The notes beneath the pieces were generated by a model. The model worked only from the letters and a program-made list of their open reading frames with translations, made no database searches and was not told the origin of the DNA. Position numbers and translations under genes: made by a program. Shown one piece after another: positions 34,800 through 43,579 of a stretch of DNA of 64,000 nt (position 1 is its first letter; the number at the start of each line of letters is the position of its first letter). Source of the DNA: VAZQ01 sp963753575 (GTDB lineage: Bacteria > Pseudomonadota > Alphaproteobacteria > Rhizobiales > Xanthobacteraceae); the NCBI GenBank assembly GCA_963753575.1, contig CAVWCR010000003.1, positions 496,001 through 560,000 on the forward strand. Direction: 5' to 3'.

Positions 34800-37004
34800 A
34801 TGGCCATGGGACCATCATGGGGACCATCACGCTTGGCCGCGGCGCTGGCGCTTGCCGGCAGCATCGCGGTTCTGAACTCGAACATCACATTCGCGCAGGA
34901 CGACGGCATCGTTGAGCTTCCCCGCATCGACGTGACCGGCACGAGGCTTGTGCCCGGCCCGGGCCGGGGACCGGCGCGCGGCGGTAGGCCGGCAAGCGGT
35001 GCGGGCCCGGCGGCCGAGCCGGGTGGTGAGGACGGCGCCGGCGCTGTCGCCGGCACCATCGTTACCGGCGCCTCGACTACCGTTATTACCCGCAGCGAGC
35101 TTGAGCGCTCGCCCGGCCAGACCGTGCAGGATGTGCTGGCGCGCGAGCCCGGCATTCAGGTCACCAGCCTGTTCGGCGGCGTGAACGGTGCCCAGACCGC
35201 GGTCGACATGCGCGGCTTCGGGGTCACCGGAACGTCGAACACGCTGGTGCTGATCAACGGACGCAGGCTCAACGACATCGATCAGGCCGGCGTCGACTTC
35301 AGCACGATCCCGGTAAACAGCATCGAGCGCATCGAGATCACCCGCGGCAACAGCGGCGCCGTGCTCTATGGGGATGGCGCGGTCGGCGGCGTGATCAACA
35401 TTGTCACCAAGAGTGGCGTCAACCAGCCGCCATCGGGACGCGTGCAGGGCCAGGTCGGGTCATACCGTTATGGCGAAGCCAACGCCTCGTTCAGCGGCTC
35501 GAGCGGCCCCTTTGCCGCCGCGGTCGCCGGCAATGCGGTCAGCTCGGGCGGCTATCGCCTCAATAACAAGCTGCATCAGCAGAACGCGGTCGGCGACTTC
35601 CGCTGGACCGACGGGCAGGATACCAGCGCCTATTTCAATCTCTCGGCCGACGAGCTGCACTTGGGCTTGCCCGGCGGGCGGCTGGTGTCGGCCATGTCCA
35701 ACATCAATCTGGTCGCGACCGATCCGCGCGGAGCTGCGACGCCGTTTGACTATGCCAACAAGCAGGGTGTTGCCGCGACGCTCGGCGTCACGCGCGTGCT
35801 GACGCCGGGCACCGAGCTGATCGTTGACGGCGGTGTGCGGCAGAAGAACCAGCAGGCTGCATTCTTCTGCACGGGCTGCTCCGACTTTGATCGCGGCTTC
35901 AAGGCGACGCTGACGACGTTCTCGCTGACGCCGCGGCTGTCGAGCCAGCACGATCTCGGCGGAATGCCGGGCAAGCTCCTCGCCGGCATCGACTTCTACG
36001 ATTCGACCTTCGGCACCGACCGCAGCCTGCACCTCAACGATCCGCCGATCCATCGCTACGACCTGACGCAGGACACGCTCGCGGGTTACTTCCAGGAGAC
36101 GATCAGCCTGTTGCCGTCGACCGACCTGGCCTTCGGAGCGCGCCTGCAGGCCAACCACACGACGGCGGCCGATCGGCTCGATCCGACCGCGCCGGGCACC
36201 GGCTGCCTGTTCTGCACGCCCGACCCGCAGGGCCAGCCGCTCGACAAGCGCGAGACGCAATACGCGCTGCACGTCGGGCTCGAACATCGTTTCAACGACG
36301 TGTTCTCCGTGTTCGGGCGGGCGGCGCGCAGCTTTCGGCTACCCACCGTCGACGAGCGCATCGGCATGGCGCCGTCCGGCTTTGGGATTCCGACCAACTT
36401 CGATCTCATGACCCAGACCTCGCACGATGTCGAAGGCGGCGTGCGTTTTCGCTACGGCGCCTTCAGCGTGCAGACGAGCGTCTATGATATGCGGCTCAAG
36501 AACGAGCTGTTCTTCAGCCCGGCGACCTTCACCAACCTCAATCTCGATCCCACCCGCCGCTATGGCACCGAGACCATCGCGACCTGGCGCGTGAGCAAGA
36601 CGCTGCGCCTCAAGGGCGGGCTTGCCTATACGCGCTCGGTGTTCCGCGACGGGCCGTTTGCGGGCAACGATGTGCCGCTGGTCTCGCGCTGGTCTGGCAG
36701 CGCCGGCCTCGCCTGGGACGTCTACCAGAAGTATCTCGTGTTCGACGCGGTCGCGCGCGTGTTCGGCCCGCGCCGCATGGACAACGATGCCGCCAACGTG
36801 CAGCCGCTCATCCCCGGCAAGACCATTGTCGATGCGCGCATCGGCGGTGAATACGACAAGTTCTTCTGGTCGTTCGCGGTTCAGAACGTCTTCGACGTGC
36901 ACTATTTCGAATACGCTATCGCGAGCACGTTCACGTTGGGGAACTACAACGCCTATCCGCTCCCCGGCCGCACCTTCCTGGCGAAGGCGGGCGTAACCTG
37001 GTGA
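34800..37004 (+). CDS. btuB: TonB-dependent outer-membrane receptor, probable vitamin B12 transporter
   Basis: 734 aa. Signal peptide (1-33, ending FAQ), TonB-box-like IVELPRIDVTG, plug domain (about 85-195; QDVLAREPGIQV, IERIEITRGNSGAVLYGDGAVGG) and a 22-strand-type barrel ending in the usual aromatic residue (KAGVTW). A Gly/Pro/Ala-rich linker separates the TonB box from the plug. Substrate assignment to cobalamin rests on the riboswitch directly upstream. Barrel sequences alone would not decide it. ATG at 34800 has AAGGA upstream. No btuFCD genes lie in this window. Confidence 0.9.
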   Translation: MAMGPSWGPSRLAAALALAGSIAVLNSNITFAQDDGIVELPRIDVTGTRLVPGPGRGPARGGRPASGAGPAAEPGGEDGAGAVAGTIVTGASTTVITRSELERSPGQTVQDVLAREPGIQVTSLFGGVNGAQTAVDMRGFGVTGTSNTLVLINGRRLNDIDQAGVDFSTIPVNSIERIEITRGNSGAVLYGDGAVGGVINIVTKSGVNQPPSGRVQGQVGSYRYGEANASFSGSSGPFAAAVAGNAVSSGGYRLNNKLHQQNAVGDFRWTDGQDTSAYFNLSADELHLGLPGGRLVSAMSNINLVATDPRGAATPFDYANKQGVAATLGVTRVLTPGTELIVDGGVRQKNQQAAFFCTGCSDFDRGFKATLTTFSLTPRLSSQHDLGGMPGKLLAGIDFYDSTFGTDRSLHLNDPPIHRYDLTQDTLAGYFQETISLLPSTDLAFGARLQANHTTAADRLDPTAPGTGCLFCTPDPQGQPLDKRETQYALHVGLEHRFNDVFSVFGRAARSFRLPTVDERIGMAPSGFGIPTNFDLMTQTSHDVEGGVRFRYGAFSVQTSVYDMRLKNELFFSPATFTNLNLDPTRRYGTETIATWRVSKTLRLKGGLAYTRSVFRDGPFAGNDVPLVSRWSGSAGLAWDVYQKYLVFDAVARVFGPRRMDNDAANVQPLIPGKTIVDARIGGEYDKFFWSFAVQNVFDVHYFEYAIASTFTLGNYNAYPLPGRTFLAKAGVTW

Positions 37005-37068
37005 TCGGGACATCGTGCCGCATCGCCGCCATGCGACGGCAAGGCGGTCTTGCCCTAAGCTTCAGATC

Positions 37069-37086
37069 GTAGACCTTCGGGTCTAC
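37069..37086 (+). terminator. Perfect UUCG hairpin after the receptor gene
   Basis: GTAGACC-TTCG-GGTCTAC forms a 7-bp perfect stem with a stable tetraloop 65 bp beyond the btuB-like stop. No U-run follows directly, so an intrinsic terminator is possible but not certain. Confidence 0.5.
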
Positions 37087-37249
37087 GGCGGGGGTCTCCT
37101 TCTTTGGTCTCTCGGGACCTTAGATTGGATGACCCCCGACTATTTTTTCCAGTCCTCCGCAAATCCTCGCCGTCGCGAGCACTCTCGCTTCCGCGCTGCT
37201 GACCAAGTAGCATCCTTTGGGATTGGCGCTTCCCGAAGGATCAAGAACG

Positions 37250-37810
37250 ATGCGACTGACAGTCGTGGCCATGGTGTTGCTGGCGTCGATGGCGGGCGCA
37301 GCTTTCGCCGACGAGGTGACCGACGCGATCGAAGCGGGGCGCAGGGCCTATGTGGCGGGCCAGCTCGCGAAGGCCAAGGAGGCGATCGAGCTCGCCTCGA
37401 AGCTGATCGGAAAGAAGCACGCCGACGCCTATGCCAAGGCGCTGCCGGCGCCGCTGCCGGGCTGGAAGGCGGATGACGTACAGGTCACGGCGGTGGGCAG
37501 CGCGGGCTTTGGCGCTTCCAGCGCGAGCCGGCGCTACGAGAACGCGGCCGGCGACCAGGTCGAGATACAGATCACCGGTGACTCGGCGGTGATCGAGCAA
37601 TTCGCCGCCATGATGACCAATCCGGAGGTGGCGGGCGCCATGGGCAAGATCGTGGCGGTAGGCGGAGAGCGCGCGCTGCAGAGTATGGACGGCGATGTTC
37701 ATATCGGGGTCGGCAACCGGTTCCTGGTCGCGGTGCAGGGCAACGGCTCGGTTAACGACAAGCTCGCCTATGCGCGCGCGGTCGACCTCGCGGCGCTATC
37801 CAAGATGTAA
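37250..37810 (+). CDS. Secreted hypothetical protein
   Basis: 186 aa with a signal peptide (MRLTVVAMVLLASMAGAAFA). The first mature 50 residues are helical and repeat-like (AGRRAYVAGQLAKAKEAIELAS). The rest includes SRRYENAAGDQVEIQITGDS and ALQSMDGDVHIGVGNRFLVAVQG, which suggests a beta-rich periplasmic domain. No family is named with confidence. It stands between btuB and an isochorismatase-like gene, with its own AAGGA site. Confidence 0.7.
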   Translation: MRLTVVAMVLLASMAGAAFADEVTDAIEAGRRAYVAGQLAKAKEAIELASKLIGKKHADAYAKALPAPLPGWKADDVQVTAVGSAGFGASSASRRYENAAGDQVEIQITGDSAVIEQFAAMMTNPEVAGAMGKIVAVGGERALQSMDGDVHIGVGNRFLVAVQGNGSVNDKLAYARAVDLAALSKM

Positions 37811-37875
37811 TCGTCTTGGCGACCGACGATGATGCCCTGTAGAGTTGGACGATCTGCGCTCATGGAGGATGCGAC

Positions 37876-38583
37876 ATGGCGGACGATTTCGAGGACCATT
37901 GCTGGAAGGACGTCATCTCGCCGGAAGTTCTGGAGATCTATTCCTGCTATCAGCGCCCGACTTTCGTGGGCGCCAGCCCGGCGCTGCTCGCGATCGATCT
38001 CTACGAGGTGGTCTATCGCGGTGGGGCGCATCCGCCGCACACGCTCGCCAAGACCTATCCCAATTCCTGCGGACGCTATGCCTATGAGGCGATCGAGCCG
38101 ACCAAGCGGCTGTTTGCGGGGGCGCGCGGGGCGGGGCTGCCGATCTTCTACTCGACCGGCGACACCCGCGACGCCAGCAAGCCTCGCTTCGTCGCCGCCA
38201 CCAAGCGCAACCGCCCGACCTTCGACCCGACCGACTACGACATCAGGCCCGAGTTCAAGCCGCAGGGCGGCGACGTTGTGATTACCAAACAGCGCGCCAG
38301 CGTGTTCTACGGCACGCCGCTCCTGGCGCACCTCACCCAGCTCGGCGTTCAGACCCTGATCGTGTGCGGCGAGAGCACGTCAGGCTGTGTGCGCGCGAGC
38401 GCGGTCGACGCCTATTCGAACGGGTTTCATGTCGTGCTGGTCGAGGAATGCTGCTTCGATCGCAGCGAGCTTTCGCACAAGGTTAACCTTTTCGATATGC
38501 ATCATAAGTACGCGGACGTCATGCATATCGACGAAGTCATTGCGCACCTGCAGAAGACGGCGGGGGTACGCAAGGCGGGCTGA
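37876..38583 (+). CDS. Isochorismatase-family cysteine hydrolase
   Basis: 235 aa. The catalytic triad of the family is visible: Asp in LLAIDLYEVVY, Lys in DVVITKQRASVFYG, and Cys in GESTSGCVRASAVDAYSNGF. Relatives are nicotinamidases, N-carbamoylsarcosine amidases and ureido-acid hydrolases. With a Bug-type binding protein and a cupin following on the same strand, it probably belongs to a small catabolic group, substrate unknown. Confidence 0.88.
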   Translation: MADDFEDHCWKDVISPEVLEIYSCYQRPTFVGASPALLAIDLYEVVYRGGAHPPHTLAKTYPNSCGRYAYEAIEPTKRLFAGARGAGLPIFYSTGDTRDASKPRFVAATKRNRPTFDPTDYDIRPEFKPQGGDVVITKQRASVFYGTPLLAHLTQLGVQTLIVCGESTSGCVRASAVDAYSNGFHVVLVEECCFDRSELSHKVNLFDMHHKYADVMHIDEVIAHLQKTAGVRKAG

Positions 38584-38669
38584 CCGGCGTCCTGCGACAA
38601 TAACGGGCCTTCAAATCCGCCATGGCGGAGGCCATGGATCATCATCGAGGACAATCAAGGAGAGCGGAC

Positions 38670-39653
38670 ATGACACGCTTCACGCGCAGAGAATTTTCGA
38701 CCGGCGTCGCCGCGGCGGCCACCGCCGCGGTCGCGCTGCCGAATGTCGCGCGCGCGCAAGCCTATCCAACAAGGCCCATTCGCCTGGTGCTGCCATTCGG
38801 CGCAGGCGGTGTCGCTGATATCACGTCGCGGCTCGCCGCCGAAAAGATGAGCGAGAAGCTTGGACAGCGGGTGGTGATCGAGAACCAGCCCGGGCCGGGC
38901 GGCATCGCGGCGGCGCGCACGGTCAAGACGGCCGTGCCTGACGGCTACACGCTCGGTCTTTTGACCAACGGCACGGCGATCAGCGTTGCCATTTACAAGG
39001 CGCTGCCGTTCGATCCGGTCAAGGATTTTGCGCCGATCTCGGCGCTCGGGACCTTCAATCTCCTGTTCGCCACCAATGCGCAGTCCGAGTACAAGACGCT
39101 CGGCGATTTCATCAAGGCAGCGCGCGCCAAGCCAGGTGCGCTTAACGTCGGCACCATTACGGTCGGAGGCACGCAGAATCTCGCCGCCGAGCTGTTCAAG
39201 TCGTCTGCCAATCTCAAGTTCCAGATCGTGCCCTATCGCGGGACGCCGGACGTCATCGTTGCGCTGCTGCGCAACGACGTCCAGCTCATGGTCGATTTCT
39301 ACGCTCCCATGAGGGGCGCGCTCGCCGACAAGAAAATCCACCCGGTCGGAGTCACCGGCGAGAAGCGTGACAGCGGCCTGCCGGATGTGCCAACGGTTGC
39401 CGAAGCAGTGCCCGGCTACGAAGTAACCTCGTGGAACGGAGTCGTGGCGCCGACCGGCACGCCGCCTGAGGTTATCAATCGCTTGAACGCCGTGATGCGT
39501 GAGATCTTGGTCATTCCGCAGGTAAAGGCCAAATATGCCGAGTTCGGAGTCGAGGCGAAGGCGAGTTCGCCGGCTGAGCTCAAGGCGCGGCTCGAGGCCG
39601 ACATCAAGAAATGGGCGGCGGTGATCGAGAAGGCCGGCATCCCGAAGCAATAG
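38670..39653 (+). CDS. Bug/TctC-family solute-binding protein with Tat-type signal
   Basis: 327 aa periplasmic binding protein of the tripartite tricarboxylate transporter type. The N-terminus TRREFSTGVAAAATAAVALP ends ARAQ and has a twin-arginine-like motif. Family features are RLVLPFGAGGVADITSRLAAE, GQRVVIENQPGPGGIAAAR and YRGTPDVIVALL. No TctA/TctB membrane genes are nearby, so it is an orphan binder whose ligand (often a carboxylate) is unknown. Start has AAGGAGAG upstream. Confidence 0.9.
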   Translation: MTRFTRREFSTGVAAAATAAVALPNVARAQAYPTRPIRLVLPFGAGGVADITSRLAAEKMSEKLGQRVVIENQPGPGGIAAARTVKTAVPDGYTLGLLTNGTAISVAIYKALPFDPVKDFAPISALGTFNLLFATNAQSEYKTLGDFIKAARAKPGALNVGTITVGGTQNLAAELFKSSANLKFQIVPYRGTPDVIVALLRNDVQLMVDFYAPMRGALADKKIHPVGVTGEKRDSGLPDVPTVAEAVPGYEVTSWNGVVAPTGTPPEVINRLNAVMREILVIPQVKAKYAEFGVEAKASSPAELKARLEADIKKWAAVIEKAGIPKQ

Positions 39654-39673
39654 ACGCAACAAGAAAACGCAAT

Positions 39674-40324
39674 ATGCATCCGGTCCTTCGCCTCTACGAG
39701 GACGTGCTCGCAAGCAACTCGCCGGAGGTGGGCCTGCCGCCGGCGCCGCGCATGATCTTCGTCGTGCACGGCGCGGCCACGTTCGAAGGCCATGCCGTGC
39801 ACGCCGGCGATGTCTGGCATGGGGAGGGCGAGCTGATGGTCGAGCCCGGCTCCGAAGGCGTGACCTGGTGGCGGTTTGAGCTCGTGCCGTCAGACGCGAG
39901 CGAGTGGACGCTCGGCGGCAACGCCACCCGCAAGAAGCTCTCGGCTGCGCTCGCGACACTGCCTCAGGGCGAGCTTCTGTTGCGCGGCGACAGCGTGGCG
40001 TTCCCGCCCGGCGGCTGTGCCTACCTGCACCGCCACCAGGGGCCGGGCATCCGCTGCCTGATCGAGGGTGGCATCCGCATCGACACGCAAGGCCATTCGA
40101 CCAGCTACGGGCCGGGCGCAGCCTGGTACGAGAGCGGCCCCGATCCGGTGTTCGCGCAGGCGGCGGCCGACCGACCGAGCCGTTTCATCCGCGTGATGAT
40201 CCTGCCGCGCGCGCTTGCCGGCAAGAGCTCACTGCAGCTCGTCAATGACGAGGACAAGGCCAAGCCGCGCTCGCAGCAGTACAAGATTTTTGCCGACGCG
40301 CCGATTGCGTTCCGTTCGACGTAG
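39674..40324 (+). CDS. Cupin-domain protein
   Basis: 216 aa with two cupin-like halves. The second has the metal-type motif YLHRHQGPGIRCLIEGGIRI, and the first AATFEGHAVHAGDVWHGEG is also cupin-like. Cupins may be dioxygenases, isomerases or ligand-binding regulators. It follows the Bug gene by 20 bp, so they are probably co-transcribed. ATG at 39674 is the first Met after that stop. Confidence 0.78.
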   Translation: MHPVLRLYEDVLASNSPEVGLPPAPRMIFVVHGAATFEGHAVHAGDVWHGEGELMVEPGSEGVTWWRFELVPSDASEWTLGGNATRKKLSAALATLPQGELLLRGDSVAFPPGGCAYLHRHQGPGIRCLIEGGIRIDTQGHSTSYGPGAAWYESGPDPVFAQAAADRPSRFIRVMILPRALAGKSSLQLVNDEDKAKPRSQQYKIFADAPIAFRST

Positions 40325-40465
40325 TGCCGCCGGCTCACGTCCATGCTTGATGAACGTTGCGTCCGATTGCGCACGCACCTCGCAGCCGTCGTCCGCGCGC
40401 AGGCCGGGACCCATACGCCGTTTCAAAGCGAGAGGGCGCAGCCTTCGAGGAGATCAATGATTATA

Positions 40466-40489
40466 GGTCCCCGCCTGCGCGGGGACGAC
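40466..40489. repeat. Single copy of the GGTCCCCGCC..GGCGGGGAC palindrome arm
   Basis: Matches one arm of the 56328-56436 palindrome with small differences. A short hairpin by itself. Confidence 0.7.
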
Positions 40490-40521
40490 AAGAGCTGATC
40501 AGCAGAATTTCGGATCAGGCG

Positions 40522-40761
40522 CTACCTGCCCATGATCGTCGCGACGATCTGGCTCCGCTTGCCCTCGTCGCCGCCAGCGATCTCGTCGGCGATCTCAAGC
40601 ACCGTTTCCGCCAGGATCGCCTTCCAGGTCTCGGGCGCGAGATCCGATGCGAAGGTCAGCCCGATGCTGCCATCGTCATCCTGCCACAGGGCCAAGATGT
40701 CGCCGGCTTCCGACAGCGGCTTCTTGACGGATTCCAGTTCGACGCCCTCGTCTATCGCCAT
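40522..40761 (-). CDS. DUF5076-like small protein
   Basis: 79 aa starting MAIDEGVELESVKKPLSEAG. ILALWQDDDGSIGLTFASDL and APETWKAILAETVLEIADEI follow the DUF5076 plan of a short alpha-beta protein of unknown function. The start at 40761 is chosen over an upstream extension lacking a ribosome site. It is isolated, just left of the tRNA. Confidence 0.65.
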   Translation of the reverse strand: MAIDEGVELESVKKPLSEAGDILALWQDDDGSIGLTFASDLAPETWKAILAETVLEIADEIAGGDEGKRSQIVATIMGR

Positions 40762-40930
40762 CGCGAGTCTCCCCTGATTGGTCGTGTCGTGGATGCATGC
40801 TTCGGGCGGCGGGCGCAAGAGGTTATGGCATGCTGCATGGCAATTGGTGGAAAACTCCGGCCCGGCGCGCTGCGGCGCTTCGGCGGTTAGCCGTTACCCC
40901 GCGGTTTGTGTCGTAGTTCCAATGCCTTGC

Positions 40931-41005
40931 TGGTGCCGGGTGAGAGATTTGAACTCCCGACCAACGGTTTACAAAACCGCTGCTCTACCACTGAGCTAAC
41001 CCGGC
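40931..41005 (-). tRNA. tRNA-Thr (anticodon UGU), CCA encoded
   Basis: The minus strand folds as a full cloverleaf: acceptor GCCGGGT/ACCCGGC, D-arm GCTCAGTGGTAGAGC, anticodon stem GCGGT/ACCGT around loop TTTGTAA, T-arm GGGAGTTCAAATCTCTC with G-T pairs, discriminator A and encoded CCA at 40931-40933. The anticodon TGT reads ACA (Thr). The part from 40969 to 41005 (5' half to anticodon loop) is repeated at 52983-53019, marking the gene as the attachment site of the 12-kb element. Confidence 0.93.
40969..41005. repeat. attL-type direct repeat inside tRNA-Thr
   Basis: 37 bp identical to 52983-53019. It covers the tRNA from anticodon loop to 5' end and defines the left junction of the element. 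Confidence 0.92.
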
Positions 41006-41037
41006 ATCATTGGGTTTCTAGCGCCACGAAACGGCTT

Positions 41038-41056
41038 TTGCTACCGACTTGCTACC
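41038..41056. promoter_or_regulatory. Paired TTGCTACC sites, left arm
   Basis: TTGCTACC at 41038-41045 and 41049-41056, spaced 11 bp, one helical turn. The same pair occurs near the right end (52845-52864). They are candidate arm-type integrase binding sites. Confidence 0.6.
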
Positions 41057-41073
41057 ATTCCAGGTTCCGGATT

Positions 41074-42229
41074 TCACGCGCGCCGCTTCGCGTCCTTGAA
41101 AGCAGCATCAATTCTCGACACGGCATCCTGCTGCATACCTGGAAGCACGTGGCTGTAAAGGTCCAGCGTGATACCGATCTTGGAGTGCCCCAGGCGTTCG
41201 GATGCAACCTTTGGGTGGACGCCGGCCTTGAGCATGTGTGTCGCGTGGGTGTGACGCAGATCGTGGAACCGGATGCGGGGCAGGGTGGTATCTGCAATTG
41301 CCTTCAAAAACTCATGCGTTAGGCTATTCGGCTGAATGCCTTCGCCGGTGGCGGTAGTGCAGATCAGCGTGTCATCGGCCGGCCGGATCCCAAGCCGGAG
41401 AAATTCCTGAGCCTGCTGGACCCGCCAGGCCCGAAGTTCCTCGATCACTGTTGCCGACAGTGCGACGGTGCGGCCGCGGCGTGACTTGGGCTCCTTGTAT
41501 CGGATGCCAGTTTTCGACTGCTCGACGCTCTGAACGATCGACAAGCTGGCAATGTCAAAATCGACATTGCGCCAGCGGAGGGCAGCAATCTCGCCGCGAC
41601 GGAGGCCACAGAGAGCGGCAAGCAAGGTCGGGATGAAAACTCGCTGGCCACGCACAGCCTCGATTAGCTCTGCGGTCTGCGGCACGTCGAGCGTGCTCAT
41701 CTGGTGGTGCTCGACCTTCGGCGCGTCAACGGCCTCCGCGGGGTTCCGATTGAGCAATCCCCATCGGATTGCCTGTTTGAGCGCCTGCTTCAAGAACTCG
41801 GTGCATGTGCAAAACCGAACGCGGCGACAAGGGCCCTTTGCCGGTGGTACCGTTCTCCAGTGCTTTGGTGTAGGCGGCTGAAATCTGGTCGGGCCGTAGG
41901 TCGGTAAGCTTTACTTGCCCGACAAGGGGCGTGAGATTCTTGTCTGCAATTTCCTTGTAACGCTCGTGCGTACGCGGGGCGACATTCTTCTTGATGTCAG
42001 TGAGCCAACGTTCGAAGAAGTCAGCCATCGTGGTCTTGTGCGGCTCGATGTAGGTACCATCCTCGCATTGAGCGATAAGCCGCTCGCACGCCTTCTCTGC
42101 TTCGCGCTTACCCTTGCAATTTTCGAGCTTCTGCCATCGGCGCTTACGCTTTCCCGTGGCCGGATCGATCGCATCGATGACGGCATACCACTGATGTTTC
42201 TTTCCGCGCTGGCGAACGTGTCCGCTCAT
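41074..42229 (-). pseudogene. Tyrosine integrase of the element, single-base frameshift
   Basis: N-terminal part from 42229 (MSGHVRQRGKKHQWYAVID, arm-binding and SAM-like core domains) runs to SVLHMHRVLE. The remainder continues in another frame as RVLKQALKQAIRWGLLNRNP. One surplus base at 41792-41793 explains it; without it the gene has 385 codons, normal for phage integrases. Catalytic residues are all present: Arg in ALCGLRRGEI, HDLRHTHATH, LGHSKI and Tyr in ITLDLYSHVL. It is adjacent to the tRNA target, as expected. Its start overlaps the RHH gene stop by four bases (ATGA). Confidence 0.88.
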
Positions 42230-42816
42230 GACTTTGGTTCCTCCAAAAGTTCGCGGTTTGCGTCATGCATTCCAAAATCAAGCTGCTCCACTTTGCTAGG
42301 AAATACTTGCCCCGGGATCGGGTTTGACATAGGAGGGCGCCGCAACCAGTAAAGAACGAGTTCGGCTGCATTGGCGGCCATTTTTTCAGGAGTGTCGGCA
42401 CTGATCATTGCGTGGCTTAACCACACATCAGTAGGCGCCCGCATTTTACCCTTTGGCTCCAGGGCATCCATTACGTGCGCGAACGCCAACCTAACCGATC
42501 GAAATGCAAATGGATTAGATCGCCACTCACTAGGCTGAGGATTTTCGGCCGTGTTGAGTTTCACCAGTTCGATGAGCTCGGCTAGCAGAAAGCAGAGAGC
42601 GCGTGATGCTGGATCGCGCTTCCTATCGCGATCGCGTCGAAAAGAGTCGTTCAGTCGGCGCAGCAATTCCTGGGTTACGCTCTTGCCACTTGCGCGCGCT
42701 GCGGCGCTCAATGTGCCCCGCATATCATGGGGCATCCGAATTGAAAGCGGCGATGCGAGCTTTGAAAACTCGCCTCGTGGTTTTCTCCCGCCCCCAGGGG
42801 CCCGTTTTCGCGCCAT
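42226..42816 (-). CDS. RHH-type DNA-binding protein of the element
   Basis: 196 aa. Residues about 20-60 (LSIRMPHDMRGTLSAAAR, ASGKSVTQELLRRLNDSF) match an Arc/Mnt-like ribbon-helix-helix unit: one strand plus two helices. The rest is helical and uncharacterised. It overlaps the integrase by 4 bp and is divergent from the AlpA-like gene across an AT-rich 121-bp region with a palindrome. It is a good candidate for a repressor or excision control protein. Confidence 0.65.
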   Translation of the reverse strand: MARKRAPGGGRKPRGEFSKLASPLSIRMPHDMRGTLSAAARASGKSVTQELLRRLNDSFRRDRDRKRDPASRALCFLLAELIELVKLNTAENPQPSEWRSNPFAFRSVRLAFAHVMDALEPKGKMRAPTDVWLSHAMISADTPEKMAANAAELVLYWLRRPPMSNPIPGQVFPSKVEQLDFGMHDANRELLEEPKS

Positions 42817-42937
42817 GCCGGCCTCTTATTTGTAATACATTTGTATAGTACTCGTATTGCACTTTATAGTCAATCCCGTCATGTCTGGCACCGCGATATC
42901 CCACGCCTATGCCGTGGAGACTGCGGAGGCCCAAACA
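42817..42937. promoter_or_regulatory. Divergent control region of the element
   Basis: AT-rich region between RHH/int (leftward) and the AlpA-like gene (rightward). The 12-bp palindrome ATACA-TT-TGTAT lies at 42835-42846, with similar halves GTAATAC and GTATTGCAC on each side. TATAGT at 42844-42849 could be a -10 box. This is the likely operator for a lysogeny-type switch. Confidence 0.5.
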
Positions 42938-43147
42938 ATGGAAATGAGAGAAATCCTCAATGACATACGGACCAAGCCGGTAGTCCCAGCTTGGCCTCAC
43001 GTCGGCATGCTGCTGGGTATGTCGAGAAACGGCTTCTATGCTGCCGTCGCCCGAAAGGAGATTCCCGAAGTCTTCCGTGTGGGCAAATTGCTCAAGGCCG
43101 CTTCGGGACCGCTGCGCAAGCGCCTCGGCATTGATGAAGCGGCGTGA
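42938..43147 (+). CDS. AlpA/excisionase-like HTH protein
   Basis: 69 aa from ATG 42938, with GGAGG 8 bases upstream. The region PVVPAWPHVGMLLGMSRNGF followed by YAAVARKEIPEVFRVGKLLK resembles the MerR-like HTH of AlpA/Xis proteins, which sit first in many satellite and prophage early operons. It begins the rightward operon; the next gene starts one base after its stop. Confidence 0.6.
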   Translation: MEMREILNDIRTKPVVPAWPHVGMLLGMSRNGFYAAVARKEIPEVFRVGKLLKAASGPLRKRLGIDEAA

Positions 43148-43579
43148 GTGCGGGCCCGCAAAGGCGCGGGCCCCGTTCCGGCGGCGACCGGAGACGAGGC
43201 CCGAGAAATCGTCGGCACTGGCGAGCGCGACAGACGATCTTCTAAGCCTACCACAGCCGCAACACAAGTCATCCGCGCCGAGCTGCGCGGCTCGGATACC
43301 TGTACGGCCGCCGGCCTGACCGTGCGCGGCCACGCTCCGGTCCTGGCGCTTTGCCGTCAACTCCTCGCGGCCGGGCTCAATCCTGACCAGGCCATGAATG
43401 TCTACCGCGCCAGTACTTTGGCGCTGCGCGTCCGCAGGATTGGCGAGGGAGCGCGCTTGACGGTTAAGACGGCCGGCAATGGCCAACCAATCTTCGCGCC
43501 AGAAGGCCACCAGCGAGGTGCTGCAGCCTCACCCATTGCGTCAAATTTGGACCCGGGATGCCTGGAGGCCGCCGAATGA
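43148..43579 (+). CDS. Small phage-type protein of unknown function
   Basis: 143 aa from GTG 43148, directly after the previous TGA. The middle part VIRAELRGSDTCTAAGLTV and APVLALCRQLLAAGLNPDQA resembles a hypothetical recurrent next to TSCPD-domain genes in rhizobial mobile elements (from memory). The N-terminal 40 residues are low-complexity. The ATGA overlap with the next gene indicates translational coupling. Confidence 0.6.
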   Translation: MRARKGAGPVPAATGDEAREIVGTGERDRRSSKPTTAATQVIRAELRGSDTCTAAGLTVRGHAPVLALCRQLLAAGLNPDQAMNVYRASTLALRVRRIGEGARLTVKTAGNGQPIFAPEGHQRGAAASPIASNLDPGCLEAAE

